64,000 nt of DNA from Ichthyophis bannanicus (GCA_033557465.1 CM066033.1:1243487523-1243551522), one strand, 5' to 3'; counted from the stretch's first letter, positions 11,401-22,052 are shown. A program made the numbers and translations. Notes: generated by a model from the letters alone, not told the origin.

Positions 11401-11626
11401 AGGTTTGGACAAGTTCCTGGAGGAAAGGTCCATAAACCACTATTAAAAAGGGACCCAGGATATCAATGCTTGGCCTAGTACAAGCACTGCAGAACCTGTG
11501 TCTTTTGGGGAAACTGCTAGGTACGTATGACCTAGATTGGCCACTGTTGGAAACAGGATACTGGGCTTGATGGACCTCGGTCTGACCCAGTATGGCATTT
11601 CTTATGTTCTTATGTTCTTATGTTCA
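8479..11626 (+). mobile_element. CR1-clade LINE, family 1, 5'-truncated with open ORF2
   Basis: The element lacks ORF1 and 5' UTR but keeps ORF2, a short 3' UTR containing the GATGGACCTCGGTCTGACCC segment, and three copies of the terminal octamer TTATGTTC (11602-11625), the usual CR1 3' end. No TSD is obvious, as is common for CR1. The 5' boundary coincides with the end of the tandem duplication. The same family recurs at 13100, 22190, 30160, 33008, 37440, 41143 and 44214. Confidence 0.9.
8497..11478 (+). CDS. CR1 ORF2 protein: AP endonuclease and reverse transcriptase
   Basis: The frame is uninterrupted for 993 codons, the usual size of CR1 ORF2. The AP-type endonuclease includes YANARSL, SETWW (near residue 80), GGGVALYVRE, VGVYYRPPGQNEQ, GDFN (near 189) and NSDHSM (near 256). 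The RT has SPGPDGIHP, NYRPVSL, QHGFRQGRSC, motif A YLDFQKAFDKVP (about 622), motif B GVPQGSVLGPLLF and motif C FADD (about 711), then the conserved C-terminal RRATKLVKG and YSYEERLKRLG blocks. The first codon given is TTG; the frame is open back to the truncation at 8479, so the natural start is lost. All visible catalytic residues are kept, so the protein could be enzymatically competent, but the copy has no promoter or ORF1. Confidence 0.93.
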   Translation: MKDTTKSSEVPKGSIVAQMPLSKEQTEHKDSPLPMPTNSQININKIQSLKCLYANARSLNNKMGELEYIALNERLDMIALSETWWKEDNQWDTVIPGYKLYRNDRAEQIGGGVALYVREGIESERIKVLQGTKYAVESLWIEIPFMKGKVMAVGVYYRPPGQNEQMDDEMLKEIKEANKSHNRVVIMGDFNYPGIDWDSVTAGQAKEIKFLDEMNDCFLEQLVHEPTRGEAILDLVLSGTPDLVQEIRVLGPLGNSDHSMIMFDLISGGQIVKESTVLPFNFQKGDYDRMRNIVRKKLKGAVPKVKDLQQAWVLFKNTILEAQTSCIPRIKKSGRKSKKLPAWFKGEVREAVAAKRATFRKWKKEPNDENWKQHKHWQVKCKALIRQAKREFEKKLATEAKTRNKDFFKYIRSKRPVRESIGPLDDRGVKGAIRGDKAIAERLNEFFASVFTEEDVGVLPKTEVVFKGDTAEELREISLHREDILQLFDKLNSSKSPGPDGIHPRVLKELKYEIADLLLVICELSLKSSVIPEDWRVANVTPIFKKGSRGDPGNYRPVSLTSVPGKMVEATIKNKITQHVDSHGLMGDSQHGFRQGRSCLTNLICFFEGVHKQVDKGESVDIVYLDFQKAFDKVPHQRLLAKLKSHGIGGSVLLWIGNWLKDRKQRVGLNGQYSQWKKVNSGVPQGSVLGPLLFDIFINDLEKGITSEVIKFADDTKLFKVVKTQEDCGKLQEDLDKLEDWASKWQMKFNVDKCKVMHLGKNNPHYSYKMQGSTLETTTQEKDLGVIVDNMLKPSAQCAAAAKKANRMLGIIRKGMENKTKDIIMPLYRSMVRPHLEYCVQFWSPYLKKDIELLEKVQRRATKLVKGMEGYSYEERLKRLGLFNLEKRRLRGDMIEVYKLMNGVERINVDKLFTLSEYRRTRGHVMKLQGKLFKTNRRKYFFSQRVIKLWNLLPEDVVRAVSIAGFKKRFGQVPGGKVHKPLLKRDPGYQCLA

Positions 11627-13099
11627 TTATTTCAATTTAAACAAATGGACTTAAAATATTATTGGCAAATATGTTGCAAAAGTCATATGCCTGCATGCAA
11701 ACATGTGCATTTTCTATGTTTTTGATCAGTAGTTTCTTCCTACTTCTTTGGGCTTTCGTTGGCCTATGCCCCCTTTTTTACATCCTCTCTCAACATACAT
11801 AGTCCAGTCATTCAAGTGATAACCCTGAAGCTAGGATCATGTATCAGAACCTTTTCTAGAACCCTGCAGTCATTGGCACTAAGTGGCAGTAAGCGGTATG
11901 GCTTCCTGATAACTAGAACTCTCCCCTACCCCCTCAACCCCCCCCCCCCCCCCATCTCCACCACCACAAGCAGCCAGGAGCTGTGCAAATTGTCTCTACC
12001 ACAACTCTAGCACTGACTGGCCAATGAGTAGACCTGACCCAGGAATCAAATCCAGATCCACCACTGAGCTATTAGGCCAGCCTGTTGTGTTTCTTTTAAA
12101 ATCAGCAGGACTTACAGAAAAATTCAGTTTGCTATGAAGTTAGTCTTTACTACATACAGTGCAATTCTAATTAGCAATGTCTCCTCTGCTTCCATATAAG
12201 CTATGATAGGCGGCCTTATGCAATATAGTATATAATAAACAGGCCAGAGTAATCTAGAAAGCTTGGAAACTGAGGTAAGCCAGAATGAAGCCAAGAGTCT
12301 GACATAGCTCAAAAAATGAAAACATAGTTCAACATTTGGGAGCTTACAATGTTTTTCTAAATGATCCCAGGCATCAGTTATTCTCCTCAGCTAAGAAGCT
12401 TATTATAGAGAGATGTTTGACAATTACACTTTCTGGGCAAACTACAAAGTCTGAGGACAAAGCCAAGTGAAGAATCCTGCATGTCTCTATAAGTCAAAAC
12501 ATAAGTTGTACTTAAAGAGCTGACCATAAACACAGCACGCCAGTGAGAATGAATTCATTCATTTGGCAGCCAGAAAACTAATGACCTAGGGCTCAATTCC
12601 CAGAGCACATCATGCATCATTTTTCTTTCTCCAGATTCAGTGCTACAACTCATACAGAGTGAAAATGCACAAAAATATGGCTTAAACAAAATAACATAAA
12701 ATAAAATTTGTAAAAACTCCAAAACAAAGGAAAATTTTTGTCTGCTAACCCTTAGCAATATCAAGGAAAATTACACCCACCTCGAGGTTTATTTGAAAAG
12801 TATTTTCAATAAAATTTCTTAATAGAAGAACCTAACTACAAATGTTTCTTCCTTATCAAAAGCCTGCTTGATCTACATTAAGATATTCTCCATGTCTGGT
12901 TTTATCTGCTATCAAATTAGGCATTTTACTACTTTAAAACACACTGAGAACAGGAATATTGATAAGTAGGTTGATAGAAGGTTAGGGTTAAAGGAGGCCA
13001 CACTGGGTCTTTCCTCTCAAAGTCAGAGAATGAGAAATGAGGCATTTACTTCAGGCCACACAAAAGCCTTATCCTTGATTTAGGGGGTAGGATCACTTA
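11627..13099. other. Unassigned DNA with a poly-C tract and one SINE
   Basis: No gene is supported. A C-run lies at 11939-11953, and a minus-strand tRNA-derived SINE at about 11984-12085. The rest is AT-rich unassigned sequence, and the short frames in it are not convincing. Confidence 0.5.
11984..12085 (-). mobile_element. tRNA-derived SINE head (minus)
   Basis: On the minus strand there is an A-box-like TAGCTCAGTGG followed by a B-box-like GGATTTGATTCCTGGG at tRNA spacing. A related minus-strand piece is at 36110-36245. No intact tRNA fold is claimed. Confidence 0.55.
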
Positions 13100-14942
13100 A
13101 CATAAGAACATAACAACATAAGATATGCCGTACTGGGTCAGACCAAGGTCCATCAAGCCCAGTATCCTGTTTCCAACAGTGGCCAATCTAGGTCATACGT
13201 ACCTAGAGGTTTCCCCAAAAGACACAGGTTCCACAATGCTTGTACTGGGTCAAGCATTGATATCCTGGGTCCCTTCTTAATAATGGTTTATGGACCTTTC
13301 CTCCAGGAACTTGTCCAAACCTTTTTTAAACCCAGCTACACTAACAGCCTTTACTACATCCTCCGGTAACAAATTCCAGAGTTTCATTACACGTTGAGTG
13401 AAAAAATATTTTTTTATTAGTTGTAAATAGTTTACCCTGTAGCTTCATTGCAAGTCCCCTAGTCTTTCTATATTCTGATAACGTAAACAATCGATCTACG
13501 TTTACCCGTTCCACTCGGTTCATTCATTTATAGACTTCTATCATATCTCCCCTCAGCCGTCTCTTTTCCAGGTTAAAGAGCCCTAACCTTTTTAACCTTT
13601 CTTCATAGGAGTATCCTTCCTTCCCCTTTACCATTTTGGTGGCTCTTCTCTGAACCTTTTCTAATAACACTATATCCTTTTTAAGATACGGCAACCAGAA
13701 TTGCACACAATATTCAATGTGCGATCTCATCATGGAACGATACAGAGGCATTATAATATCCTTTGTTTTATTTTCCATTCCTTTCTTTATGATACCTAGC
13801 ATTCTATTTGCACTCTTGGCTGCCGCTGCACACTGGGCCGAGGGTTTTAACATGTTATCCACAATGACGCCTAAATCTTTTTCCTGGGTGGTGGTTCCTA
13901 ATGTGGAACCTTGCATCATATAACCATAGTTTGGGTTGTTCTTCCCTAGGTGCATAACTTTGCACTTGTCCACATTAAAATTCATCTGCCATTTTGATGC
14001 CCAGTCTTCCAATTTATCAAGATCCTCTTGCAATTTTCCACAATCCTCTTGGGTTTTAACAACTTTAAATAGTTTTGTGTCATCTGCAAATTTGATAACC
14101 TCACTCGTTATTCCCCTTTCCAGGTCATTTATGAATATGTCAAAAAGCAGCGGACCCAGCACAGATCCCTGGGGTACACTACTATTCACCTTTTTCCATT
14201 GGGAAAATTGGCCATTTAGCCCTACCCTCTGCTTTCTATCTTTTAACCAGTTCCTGATCCACAAGAGTACACTGCCTCCTATCCCACGACTCTTTAGTTT
14301 TGCCAAAAGTCTCTGAGGGACCTTGTCAAAGGCTTCCTGAAAGTCCAGATACACTATATCAACCGACTCACCTTTATCCATCTGTTTATTCACACCTTCA
14401 AAAAAACATAACAGATTAGTAAGACAAGATCTTCCTTGTCTAAAGCCATGTTGGCTGTCTCCCATTAGGCCATGACTATCTACATGCTGAGTAATTTTGT
14501 TCTTTATGATGGTTTCTACCATTTTTCCCGGTTCTGACGTCAGGCTCACCAGTCTGTAGTTTCCCGGATCACCCCTGGAACCCTTTTTAAAAATTGGCGT
14601 TACATTGGCGATCCTCCAATCTTCAGGTATTACAGATGATTTTAATGAAAATTCACAGATTACTAATAGCAGGTCTGCAATCTCATATTTCAGTTCTTTC
14701 AACACCCTTGGATGTATACCATCCAGCCCAGGTGATTTGCTACTCTTCAGTTTATCTAATAGTTGTAATATATCTTCCCGATGTATCGATATTTCCTTCA
14801 ATTCTTCCGCACCTTTAAATACCACTTCAGTCATGGGTAACATCCCTACATCTTCTTCAGTAAAGACTGAAGCAAAGAATTCATTCAGTCTCTCCGCTAT
14901 AGCCTTGTCGCCTCTTAGTGCCCCTTTAAACCCTCTATCATC
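13100..14942 (-). mobile_element. CR1 family 1 copy, 5'-truncated (minus)
   Basis: Read on the minus strand it runs from the DDRG segment between the endonuclease and RT domains to the family-1 3' end, with the octamer tail at 13100-13125. Homology to CR1 ends at 14942, shortly before a hAT hairpin. It is moderately diverged from the 8479 copy. Confidence 0.9.
13341..14942 (-). pseudogene. CR1 ORF2 RT region with nonsense codon
   Basis: RT boxes are readable: SPGLDGIHP, QHGFRQGRSC, DFQEAFDKVP, VPQGSVLGPLLF, FADDTKLF and the C-terminal [20 protein letters not shown] block. The frame then hits TGA near 13524-13526 where the 8479 copy has TTA (Leu), and it continues in frame to about 13341 with further decay. 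The endonuclease domain is missing through 5' truncation. Non-functional. Confidence 0.9.
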
Positions 14943-14971
14943 TTGCGTCACATGGGGGCTTTGCTCTAGAG

Positions 14972-15517
14972 CAGGGGTGGGCAAACCTGGTCCTGGAGGG
15001 CCGCAGACCAGTCAGGTTTTCGGGATATCCCTAATGAATATGCATGAGATATATATGCATTAGAGATATCCTGCCAACCTGACTGGTTTGTGGCCCTCCA
15101 GGGCTGGATTTGGAGACCCCTGCCTTACACCTCTGTCATTTAAGATTGTGAGTGGACAAGGTGCAGATGTCCAAGACATCAAAAAGGTTAGATAGAATTT
15201 GTCACAGTCCTCCTCACTTCTCACCACCACCAAAAAACTGTCTATTAGACAACTTTTTGGTGGTGGTGAGAATCGAGGAGGAATGTGACACATTCTATAT
15301 ACCCTTTCGATGTCTAGGACATCTGTACCTTGCCCACTCACGATCTTAAATGACAGAGGTGTAAGGCAGGGGTCTCCAAATCCAGCCCTGGAGGGCCACA
15401 AACCAGTCAGGTTGGCAGGATATCTCTAATGCATATATATCTCATGCATGTTCATTAGGGATATCCCGAAAACCTGACTGGTCTGCGGCCCTCCAGGACC
15501 GGAGGTGCCCACCCCTG
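14972..15517. mobile_element. Composite hAT hairpin element with 8-bp TSD
   Basis: The 546-bp element is one long imperfect palindrome centred near 15244, flanked by the direct repeat CTCTAGAG at 14964-14971 and 15518-15525. The TSD fits the nTnnnnAn hAT-type pattern, and the ends begin CAGGGGTG. Each outer 151 bp (14972-15122 and 15367-15517) is itself a small palindromic MITE whose two ends are CAGGGGTGGGCAAA and CAGGGGTCTCCAAA. The 244-bp middle is palindromic as well. It encodes no protein and would depend on a hAT transposase elsewhere. A transcript would fold into a long hairpin. Confidence 0.88.
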
Positions 15518-15525
15518 CTCTAGAG

Positions 15526-16319
15526 TCAGGAGGGTGAGATCAGGTGGGGTTACTTGAGACTATGGGAGGAGGGTACCTACCTCAACGTGGGATGTAAGGA
15601 GAGATTATAGTTCATGCCGGATTGTGTCTCAGCCACCAGAGGTTAATGCTGACGTTTTTCATTAAGTAATACTATAAAGGATTTTTCACATGCATATTCC
15701 AGTGTATGTGCATAAGATGCCACTTATAAAATTGCTCCATGTGTACAAGTATGCGCAGTGACATGAATGCAAGTATTTACAGTATATGCGACTCTGGTAT
15801 AGGTGTGTTTGGGGGTAGGTTTTGGGTGGCCATGGGCAGAGCCACAATTTACACGTGGAGGGTGGGCGTTTTCAAAGCTATTAACTCACTTAGCAGACCT
15901 GCTAAACAAGCTAATCGCAGGGTGCAGGATAGTGAGTGCTGCTGAATATCCCAGAGCATTCTAGGGACGGATCGGAAGCACAACCCAGGGATAACCAATT
16001 AGCAGCAATATTCAGCCACTCACCGTTTATCTCTCAGTTATGCACCTGAAAATTCACCTAACTTTTGCCACAGAAGTTAACTCGGCAGAGGTTGAATATT
16101 GCCACTGCCCAGTTAGCTTCACTGCTAGCTCGCCGACCTGGTATTTCTATTATTGATCATTTGTATAGTGCTACAAGGCATAGTCAGCATTGTACAGATT
16201 CAATCCGGGTTTAAAGTTCAGCTGCGACAGCTAGCCAGAAGCAACTGAAGGACTACCAAAAAGGGCTGCTACAGCTGGAAAAAGATCTGCACTTGTATTT
16301 ATCTTCTGGAATATACTCT
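15526..16319. other. Unassigned DNA with old repeat fragments
   Basis: No gene is supported. From about 15945 it contains a diverged relative of repeat W (AGCAATATTCAGCC), and at 16141-16260 a piece similar to the CTA-type repeat at 34518 (GTATAGTGCTACAAGGC). Confidence 0.5.
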
Positions 16320-16570
16320 AAGGGGCATGTTTACTAAACCGCAGTAATGTAGCATCGGTAATGTTAACGTGCGGTAACGTTACCTAATGTAACGATAATG
16401 TGTGGTAATGTTACCGGCAGCGGTAAATCTCCAAAAGGGTGGGGAGAAGGCAGAAAGTAGGGGTCAATAAGCAGGGAGTGGGCAGAGAGAAGCCCCTGCT
16501 GCACTAACGCTGGAACAGTAAACCCAGGACTTTACCGCCAGTGAAAACCTGTCCGTAAATGCACTTTTGC
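16320..16570. repeat. GGCATGTTTACTAAA repeat
   Basis: The segment starts GGGGCATGTTTACTAAAC and carries repeated GGTAATGTTA-type words. Short pieces with the same start occur at about 27353 and 41113, which supports an interspersed non-autonomous DNA repeat. Its ends are not defined. Confidence 0.4.
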
Positions 16571-16871
16571 AGGAGAGAGAGACCATCTCAGTGTCAGCAA
16601 AGAACAACACGGACAGGGAGCCCAAGAAAATTGATAGTAGTGCTCCATTTGCAGCAACAGCATATTGTCCAAGTATAAAAGGGCACTATGGTGATGGTGC
16701 AAATGGGGCAAAGGGGGCTGCAGGCAGGATAAGCAGTGGGAGAAGCTGGAGCAGATGACGGACTAGGCTGTCGCCTAGGTGGCACATAGGAACACAGAAA
16801 CTAGAAAACAGAAAGTCAGTGTCTGACCAAGGTCAAACATGCCCGGTATTCTGTGTTCCACAGTGTCCCAT
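16571..16871. other. Unassigned DNA ending in an old CR1-like 3' remnant
   Basis: No gene is supported. From about 16787 the sequence resembles a diverged minus-strand CR1 3' end (GACCAAGGTC, CCCGGTATTCTGTGTTCC), which was probably the target for the insertion of the CR1 that follows. Confidence 0.4.
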
Positions 16872-16990
16872 CCAGGGGACATGTATCCAGGGGACGTGTA
16901 TCACACAGAAACCACTATGACTGTAATGGAGCAAGCAGTGCACATCTGGGAACCACTCTAACAAGGGTCTACGGACCTTCCCCAGGATAC
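16872..16990. repeat. 119-bp direct repeat, left copy (candidate long TSD)
   Basis: Matches 22053-22171 over exactly 119 bp with six substitutions by eye. It directly abuts the 3' end of the minus-strand CR1 at 16991. Confidence 0.9.
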
Positions 16991-17193
16991 ATAGAAACAT
17001 AGAAATATCACGACAGCAAAAGACCACATGGCCTATCTAGTCTGTCCTTCCATATCAACAACTACAACAGTCCGCTTTTTACCTTTAGAGATCCTCTATG
17101 TTTGTCCTATGCTTTTTTGAATTCAGTTAATGTCCTCATCTCTACCACCTCCACTGGGAGACTATTCCACAGATCTACTCTTTCCATAAATAA

Positions 17194-20129
17194 TTATTTC
17201 CGCGTATCACTCCTGAATCTATCTCCCTTCACCCCCATCCCATGTCCCCTCATAGCAGAACTTGCTTTCAATTGAAAGAGGCTCGCTCCCTGAACATTTA
17301 TGCCACGGAGGTATTTAAACATCTCAATCATATCACCTCTATCCCACCTTTCCTCTAAGGTGTACATATTAAGAACCTTAAGTCTGTCCTCATATGCTTT
17401 ATAATGAAGACCACTAATCATTTTAGTAGCCACCCTCTGCACTGACTCCATCCTGTTCACATCCTTTTGAAGGTGCGGTCTCCAGAACTGCACACTATAC
17501 TCCAAATGAGGTCGCACCAAAGACTTATACATAGTCATTATCACCTCCTTTTTTCTGCTAGCCATTCCTCTCCGTATGCACCCAAGCATCCTTCTAGCAT
17601 TTGCCGTTGCCTTTTCTACCTGTTTAGCTACTTTAAGATCATCAGACACAACCATGCCTATGTTCCGCTCTTCTTTAGTGGATAAAAGTACTTCACCCCC
17701 TATACTATATTGCACCCTTGGATTGCTGCAGCCCAAATGCATGACCTTACATTTTTTAACATAAAATCCCAGCTGCCAAATTCTAGACCATTCTTCAAGC
17801 TTAGTTAGATCCCCCCTCATGTTATCTACACTTTCCTGGGTGTCTACTCCATTGCAGATTTTGGTATCATCCTCAAAGAGGCAAACCTTACCCGACAGCC
17901 CTTCTGCTATATTACTAACAGAGATGTTGAAAAGAATTGGACCAAGGACAAATCCCTGGGGCACACCACTAGTAACATCCTTCTCCTCAGAGTGAGCTCC
18001 ATTTACCTGTACTCTTTGTCGCCTCCAACCCAACCAATCTCTAACCCGAACAGTAAATTTAGGGTCCATTCCTAGGGTGCTCAGTTTGTTTATAAGTCGC
18101 CTGTGAGGAACAGTGTCAAAGGCTTTACTGAAATCTTAATACACCACATCTATTGTATTGTAAATTGGATACAATACAATACAATTGGATACAAGTATTG
18201 TAAATAGTTTACCCCTGTTATCCAAGTTTTTGTGCCCTGTTATCTGTAAACTCATACTTGTTAACTGTACTAGCATTTTTGTTCCATGTAAACCGCGCTG
18301 ATGCTGAATAGTGCGGTATATAAGAGATTGTAAATAAAATAATAAAATAATAAATAATCTAGGGCTCTCCGTCAGTCCAACTCCCTGGTCACCCAGTCAA
18401 AGAAATCAATCAGATTTGTCTGACAAGACCTGCCTTTGGTGAATCCATGCTGCCTCGGATCCTGTAATCCACTGGACTCCAGAAACCTCACTATTTTCTC
18501 TTTCAGCAGCGTTTCCAATAATTTACTCACCACCAAAGTTAAACTAACTGGCCTGTAGCTTTCAACCACATCCTTACTTCCGCTTTTGTGTAAAGGCACC
18601 ACATGAGCCTCTCTCCAGTCCTTTGGCACCACTCCCGACTCCAACGAGGCATTGAAAATGTCAGTCAGTGGAGCTGCTAGAACGTCCCCAAGTTCCCTCA
18701 GTATTCTAGGGTGTATCCCATCCGGTCCCATCGCTTTGTCTACTTTAAGTTGAGCTAGTTTCTCATGAACACTGTCTTCTGAAAATTGTTCAAGATGTCC
18801 CTCACTTCTGTTCATGTTTGTGGGTATTTTCTGAGGTATTGCTCCTGGTTCTTCATCTGTAAACACAGAACAGAAATATTTCTTAAGTAATTCCGCTTTA
18901 TCCTTATCAAATTCTACATATTCCTCCCCTGCACCCTTGAATCTGGCAATACCACTTTTGCCCTTCCTCTTCTCACTAACATATCTGAAAAATGTCTTAT
19001 CCCCCCATTTTATTGCACTGGCCATGTCCTCCTCCTTTTGAATCTTTGCCTTCCTGACTACTTTGCTAGCTTCTCTTTTTCCAAATATAGATGCCTGCCT
19101 TCCTCTCTCTGTGATCTCTTGTATTTCATGAAGGCCTCCCTCTTTTTCCTCACTTTTTCAGCTACTTCTTTCGAAAGCCATAGCGGTCTCCTTTTCCTTT
19201 TAACTTTATTTACCATTTTAACAAAAAGGTTGGTTGCCCTTAAAATATCCCCTTTCAGTTTTCCCCACTGTTTTTCTACATCCCCCAGCTGTTCCCATCC
19301 CACTAACGACTCCCTGAGGTATTGGCCCATCTTGTCAAAGTTAGTCTTCCTAAAGTCTAAGATCCTCACCTTTGAATGGATTCTAACAGCCCTAGTCCCA
19401 GTACTGAACCACACCATCTGGTGATCACTGGATGTAAAATGATCTCCCACTACAACATCAGAAACACTTTCACCATTGGTAAGCACCAAGTCCAGTATGG
19501 CCCCTTCACGTGTGGGGTCTCTTACCAATTGCCTGAATAGTTCTCCCTGTAGAGAATCCAGGATCTCCTTACTTCTAGATGATACTGCAGCAGGAATGTA
19601 CAATCAACATCTCGCAAATAGAAATCTCCTATCAGTAGCACTTCCCCTTTCCTAGCAATGCTGCGTATGTCTTCAATTAACTCTCTGTCCACCTCTTTCT
19701 CTTGTGAGGGAGGTCTGTATATCACACCAATGCAAATAGATTTCTCTTTCCCTCTTTCTAGTTTAACCCACAATGCCTCCTCTCTCCCTTTTAAGCTCTG
19801 TAATTCCAAAGCTTTAATAGTAGTTTTTGCATAGAGTGCCACTCCTCCTCCCCTTCTTCCTACCCTGTCCTTTCTGTATAAAGTATAGCCAGGTATAGCA
19901 ACATCCCAATCATGGATTTCTGTGAACCATGTTTCTTAACTGTCACTAAATCCAAGTCAGCCACTCCCACCAAAGCTTCAACATCAGGGATCTTATTTCC
20001 CATGCTACGGGCATTTATACACACTGCTTTCCATATGTTACCCTTGTTACCCATTTCCATAAAGGTATTTAATGTATCACCCACCTGGGGGCTTTCACCT
20101 ACCTGGAGGCTTTCTTCACCCATCCCCAA
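17194..20129 (-). pseudogene. CR1 family 2 ORF2 (endonuclease and RT), disrupted
   Basis: The N-terminal endonuclease is recognised from CINARSMGNK, VIYRPPSQEK, LIGDF and SSDHQMVWF, spread over three frames. The RT follows with MGPDGIHPRILREL, SYRPVSLT, QHGFTKGRSCQTNL, VPQGFVLGPILF and the C-terminal RRMLGCIRRGMASRK and RPHLEYSVQFW blocks. Motif C reads FEDD where related copies have FADD. The motif A region carries TAA in place of a leucine codon just outside the inserted tail at 18157-18360. With these and the frameshifts, no product is expected. Confidence 0.9.
18157..18360 (+). mobile_element. L2-tail family insertion in CR1 RT
   Basis: The segment ends in TGTAAACCGCGCTGATGC, GTGCGGTATATAAGAG and an ATAAAATAATAAA run, the tail shared with the L2 LINE at 49.5 kb. 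It splits the CR1 RT between the GRSC and motif A regions, with a short possible TSD ATCT. Whether it is a truncated LINE or a SINE without its head cannot be told. Confidence 0.75.
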
Positions 20130-20134
20130 CGAAT

Positions 20135-21257
20135 CTAGTTTAAAGCCCTCTTCAGTAGATTAGCCAGTCTACTACCAAAGACGCGTTGACCTTTCTTGGA
20201 CAGATGGATGCCATCTCTGCTCTTCAACCCGTGGAACAGCATCCCATGGTCTAGGAAACCAAAACTCTCTCGATGACACCATCCATGCAGCCATGTATTC
20301 ATCTCCAGGATGCAAAACTCTCTGCCTTGGCCTTTACCCTCAACAGGGAGGATTGAAGGGAACACCAACTGTACACCTAACTTCTTCACCCTGTCCCAGA
20401 CACTGATAATACTCTGTTTGTATATAATTTGTATATAGTTTCCCCTGTTATCTCCAAGTTACCAACCCTGTTATAATGTAAGCAAAGGATTGTCCCAATG
20501 CAAAATTTGTTAACTGTAAACCGCACTGGTACCAAAGAGCGCGGTATATAAGAACTGTAAATAAATAAAAAATAAATAAATAAATGAAGTCACTTTTGAT
20601 ACGTTCCGAGGGATACCTGGCAGTATCATTTGTTCCAACATGGATTAGCAACATTGGGTAATAGTCAGTGGCCTTGATGATCCTCGGCAAACTCTCCATA
20701 ACATCTTGGATTTTGGCACCAGGCAGACAGCATACCTCTCTGGGCATCATGTCTGGTCGGCAGATGGACACCTCAGTACCCCTCATAAGAGAGTCTCCAA
20801 CCACCACTACCCTTCGCTTCCTTGTGGTCACTGATTCTGCAACTTTGGGGTACTTCAGCTCTGTTATTTTCCTTTCCAGGGATGCTTTAACCTCCTCCAC
20901 TTCCAGGGCTGCATAATGGTTCTTCAATTCAAGGGCTGGAGAAGTTGGATTGGTGATTTTGTAGGCCCTGGTGACTTGTGTCCAATCATCGACATTCTGT
21001 TGGCACCCATCTTCTCCTCTGCTGTAGAGCTTGGTGGCTGTAAGAAGCATCTCATCAATGTACTTCTTATTGTCTTCAATGCTCCTCAGCCTCGCCACCT
21101 CCTCTCTGAGTTCTTCCACTTGTTTCCTCAGAGCTTCAGCATGCAGGCACCCTGCACATGGAACTGGTACTTCAACTGGCATTAGGACCTCTGTCTCGAC
21201 AGAGGCAGAAGCTGTAACAGGGCCAACAGCTTTAGCGATACGATTTTTCCCAGCCAT
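20135..21257 (-). pseudogene. CR1 family 2 ORF1: coiled coil and SGNH esterase, interrupted
   Basis: The N-terminal half (from 21257) begins MAGKNRIAKAV, has a CAGCLHAE cysteine pair and a heptad-rich segment (QVEELREEVARLRSIED) suggesting a coiled coil. The esterase follows: VVVGDSLMRGTE with the GDS nucleophile, CLPGAKIQD and LIHVGTNDT. A tail insertion (about 20405-20585) cuts the domain. The last block, DGIHLSKKGQRVFG with the Asp-x-x-His pair, follows at about 20200. Such ORF1 proteins bind RNA and carry an esterase in CR1 elements. Only the insertion clearly breaks it, so ORF1 may have been functional when it landed. Confidence 0.85.
20405..20585 (+). mobile_element. L2-tail family insertion in CR1 ORF1
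   Basis: It ends with CTGTAAACCGCACTGG, GCGCGGTATATAAGAACTG and TAAATAAATAAA, matching the 3' end of the L2 LINE at 49.5 kb. The 5' part (TGTATATAGTTTCCCCTG) resembles the copy at 18157. Confidence 0.75.
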
Positions 21258-21488
21258 TGTTCTATTCGTGGAGCTTAGGTATATGCTAAAGCAAAAGAGA
21301 GAGATCTACCAAGTACCAGCCAGTTTTCCAGCTGTCCTTTTAGAGAAAAAGCAGTTAAATCTCTTTAATTATACTCAAAATGTGCACGTCTAAGTCTCTG
21401 TGCTTTGTTAAATGGGGAGGTGCCCTATAAAGCAAGACTGCTCACTAGGGGTGGGTGGGAGTCGGGGTGGGTAGGGAAGGAACTAACA

Positions 21489-22052
21489 CCTGATTAGGTG
21501 TCAGCAGTTCCCAAAAGCTGAGAAGGTTACTAGAGTTCAACAACCTACTCTGCTCAAGGAAATTTCTACTAAGGCACCAAAAAGAAAGTAACTTTACTTC
21601 AAAAATATACAAAACCCCTTTTAAGAGCTCCCAGTCAGAGAGCTAGCAATTTAATAAAAATAAACCTTCAAATCCTTACCGTTGTTTGACCTGTAGAGCC
21701 CCTGTTCGGAATGCCTCAACAGGGCAGGGCTCTGGAGCCTTTTATGCAGGCTTCAGTTGCTCTCAGTTAATCAGGCCCACTAACTCCTGATTAGGTGTCA
21801 GCAGTTCCCAAAGCAGAGGAGGTTACTAGAGTTCAACAACCTACTCTGCTCAAGGAAATTTCTACTAAAGCACCAAAAAGAAAGTAACTTTGCTTTAAAA
21901 ATATACAAAAACCCTTTTAAGAGCTCCCAGTCAGAGAGCTAGCAATTTAATAAAAATAACCCCTCAAATCGTTACCGTTGTTTGACCTGTAGAGCCCCTA
22001 TTAGGAATGCCTCAAAAGGGCAGGGCTCTGGAACCTTTTATGTAGGCCTCAG
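21489..22052 (-). promoter_or_regulatory. Tandem 297-bp 5' units of CR1 family 2 with TATA-like boxes
   Basis: One complete unit (21489-21785) and a second one cut at 22052 lie head-to-tail upstream of ORF1. On the minus strand each has a TATA-like box, GCATAAAAGG at 21738-21747 and ACATAAAAGG at 22034-22043, followed by a conserved AGAGCCCTGCCC. Both also contain CGGTAAGG, a possible splice donor or chance. The layout resembles the promoter monomers of some mammalian L1 elements. Transcription is inferred, not shown. Confidence 0.65.

Larger units (their letters stand above)
16991..22052 (-). mobile_element. CR1 family 2, nearly full-length (minus)
   Basis: Read on the minus strand the element has a 5' region of tandem units (22052-21489), ORF1 with an SGNH esterase, ORF2 with endonuclease and RT, and a 3' end of GTTTCTAT octamers at 16991-17008. 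It is bounded by 119-bp direct repeats. Two plus-strand SINE/LINE tails interrupt it: one in ORF1 (about 20405-20585) and one in the RT (about 18157-18360). Frameshifts and stops make it inactive. A second copy of the family lies at 24092-28406. Confidence 0.9.
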
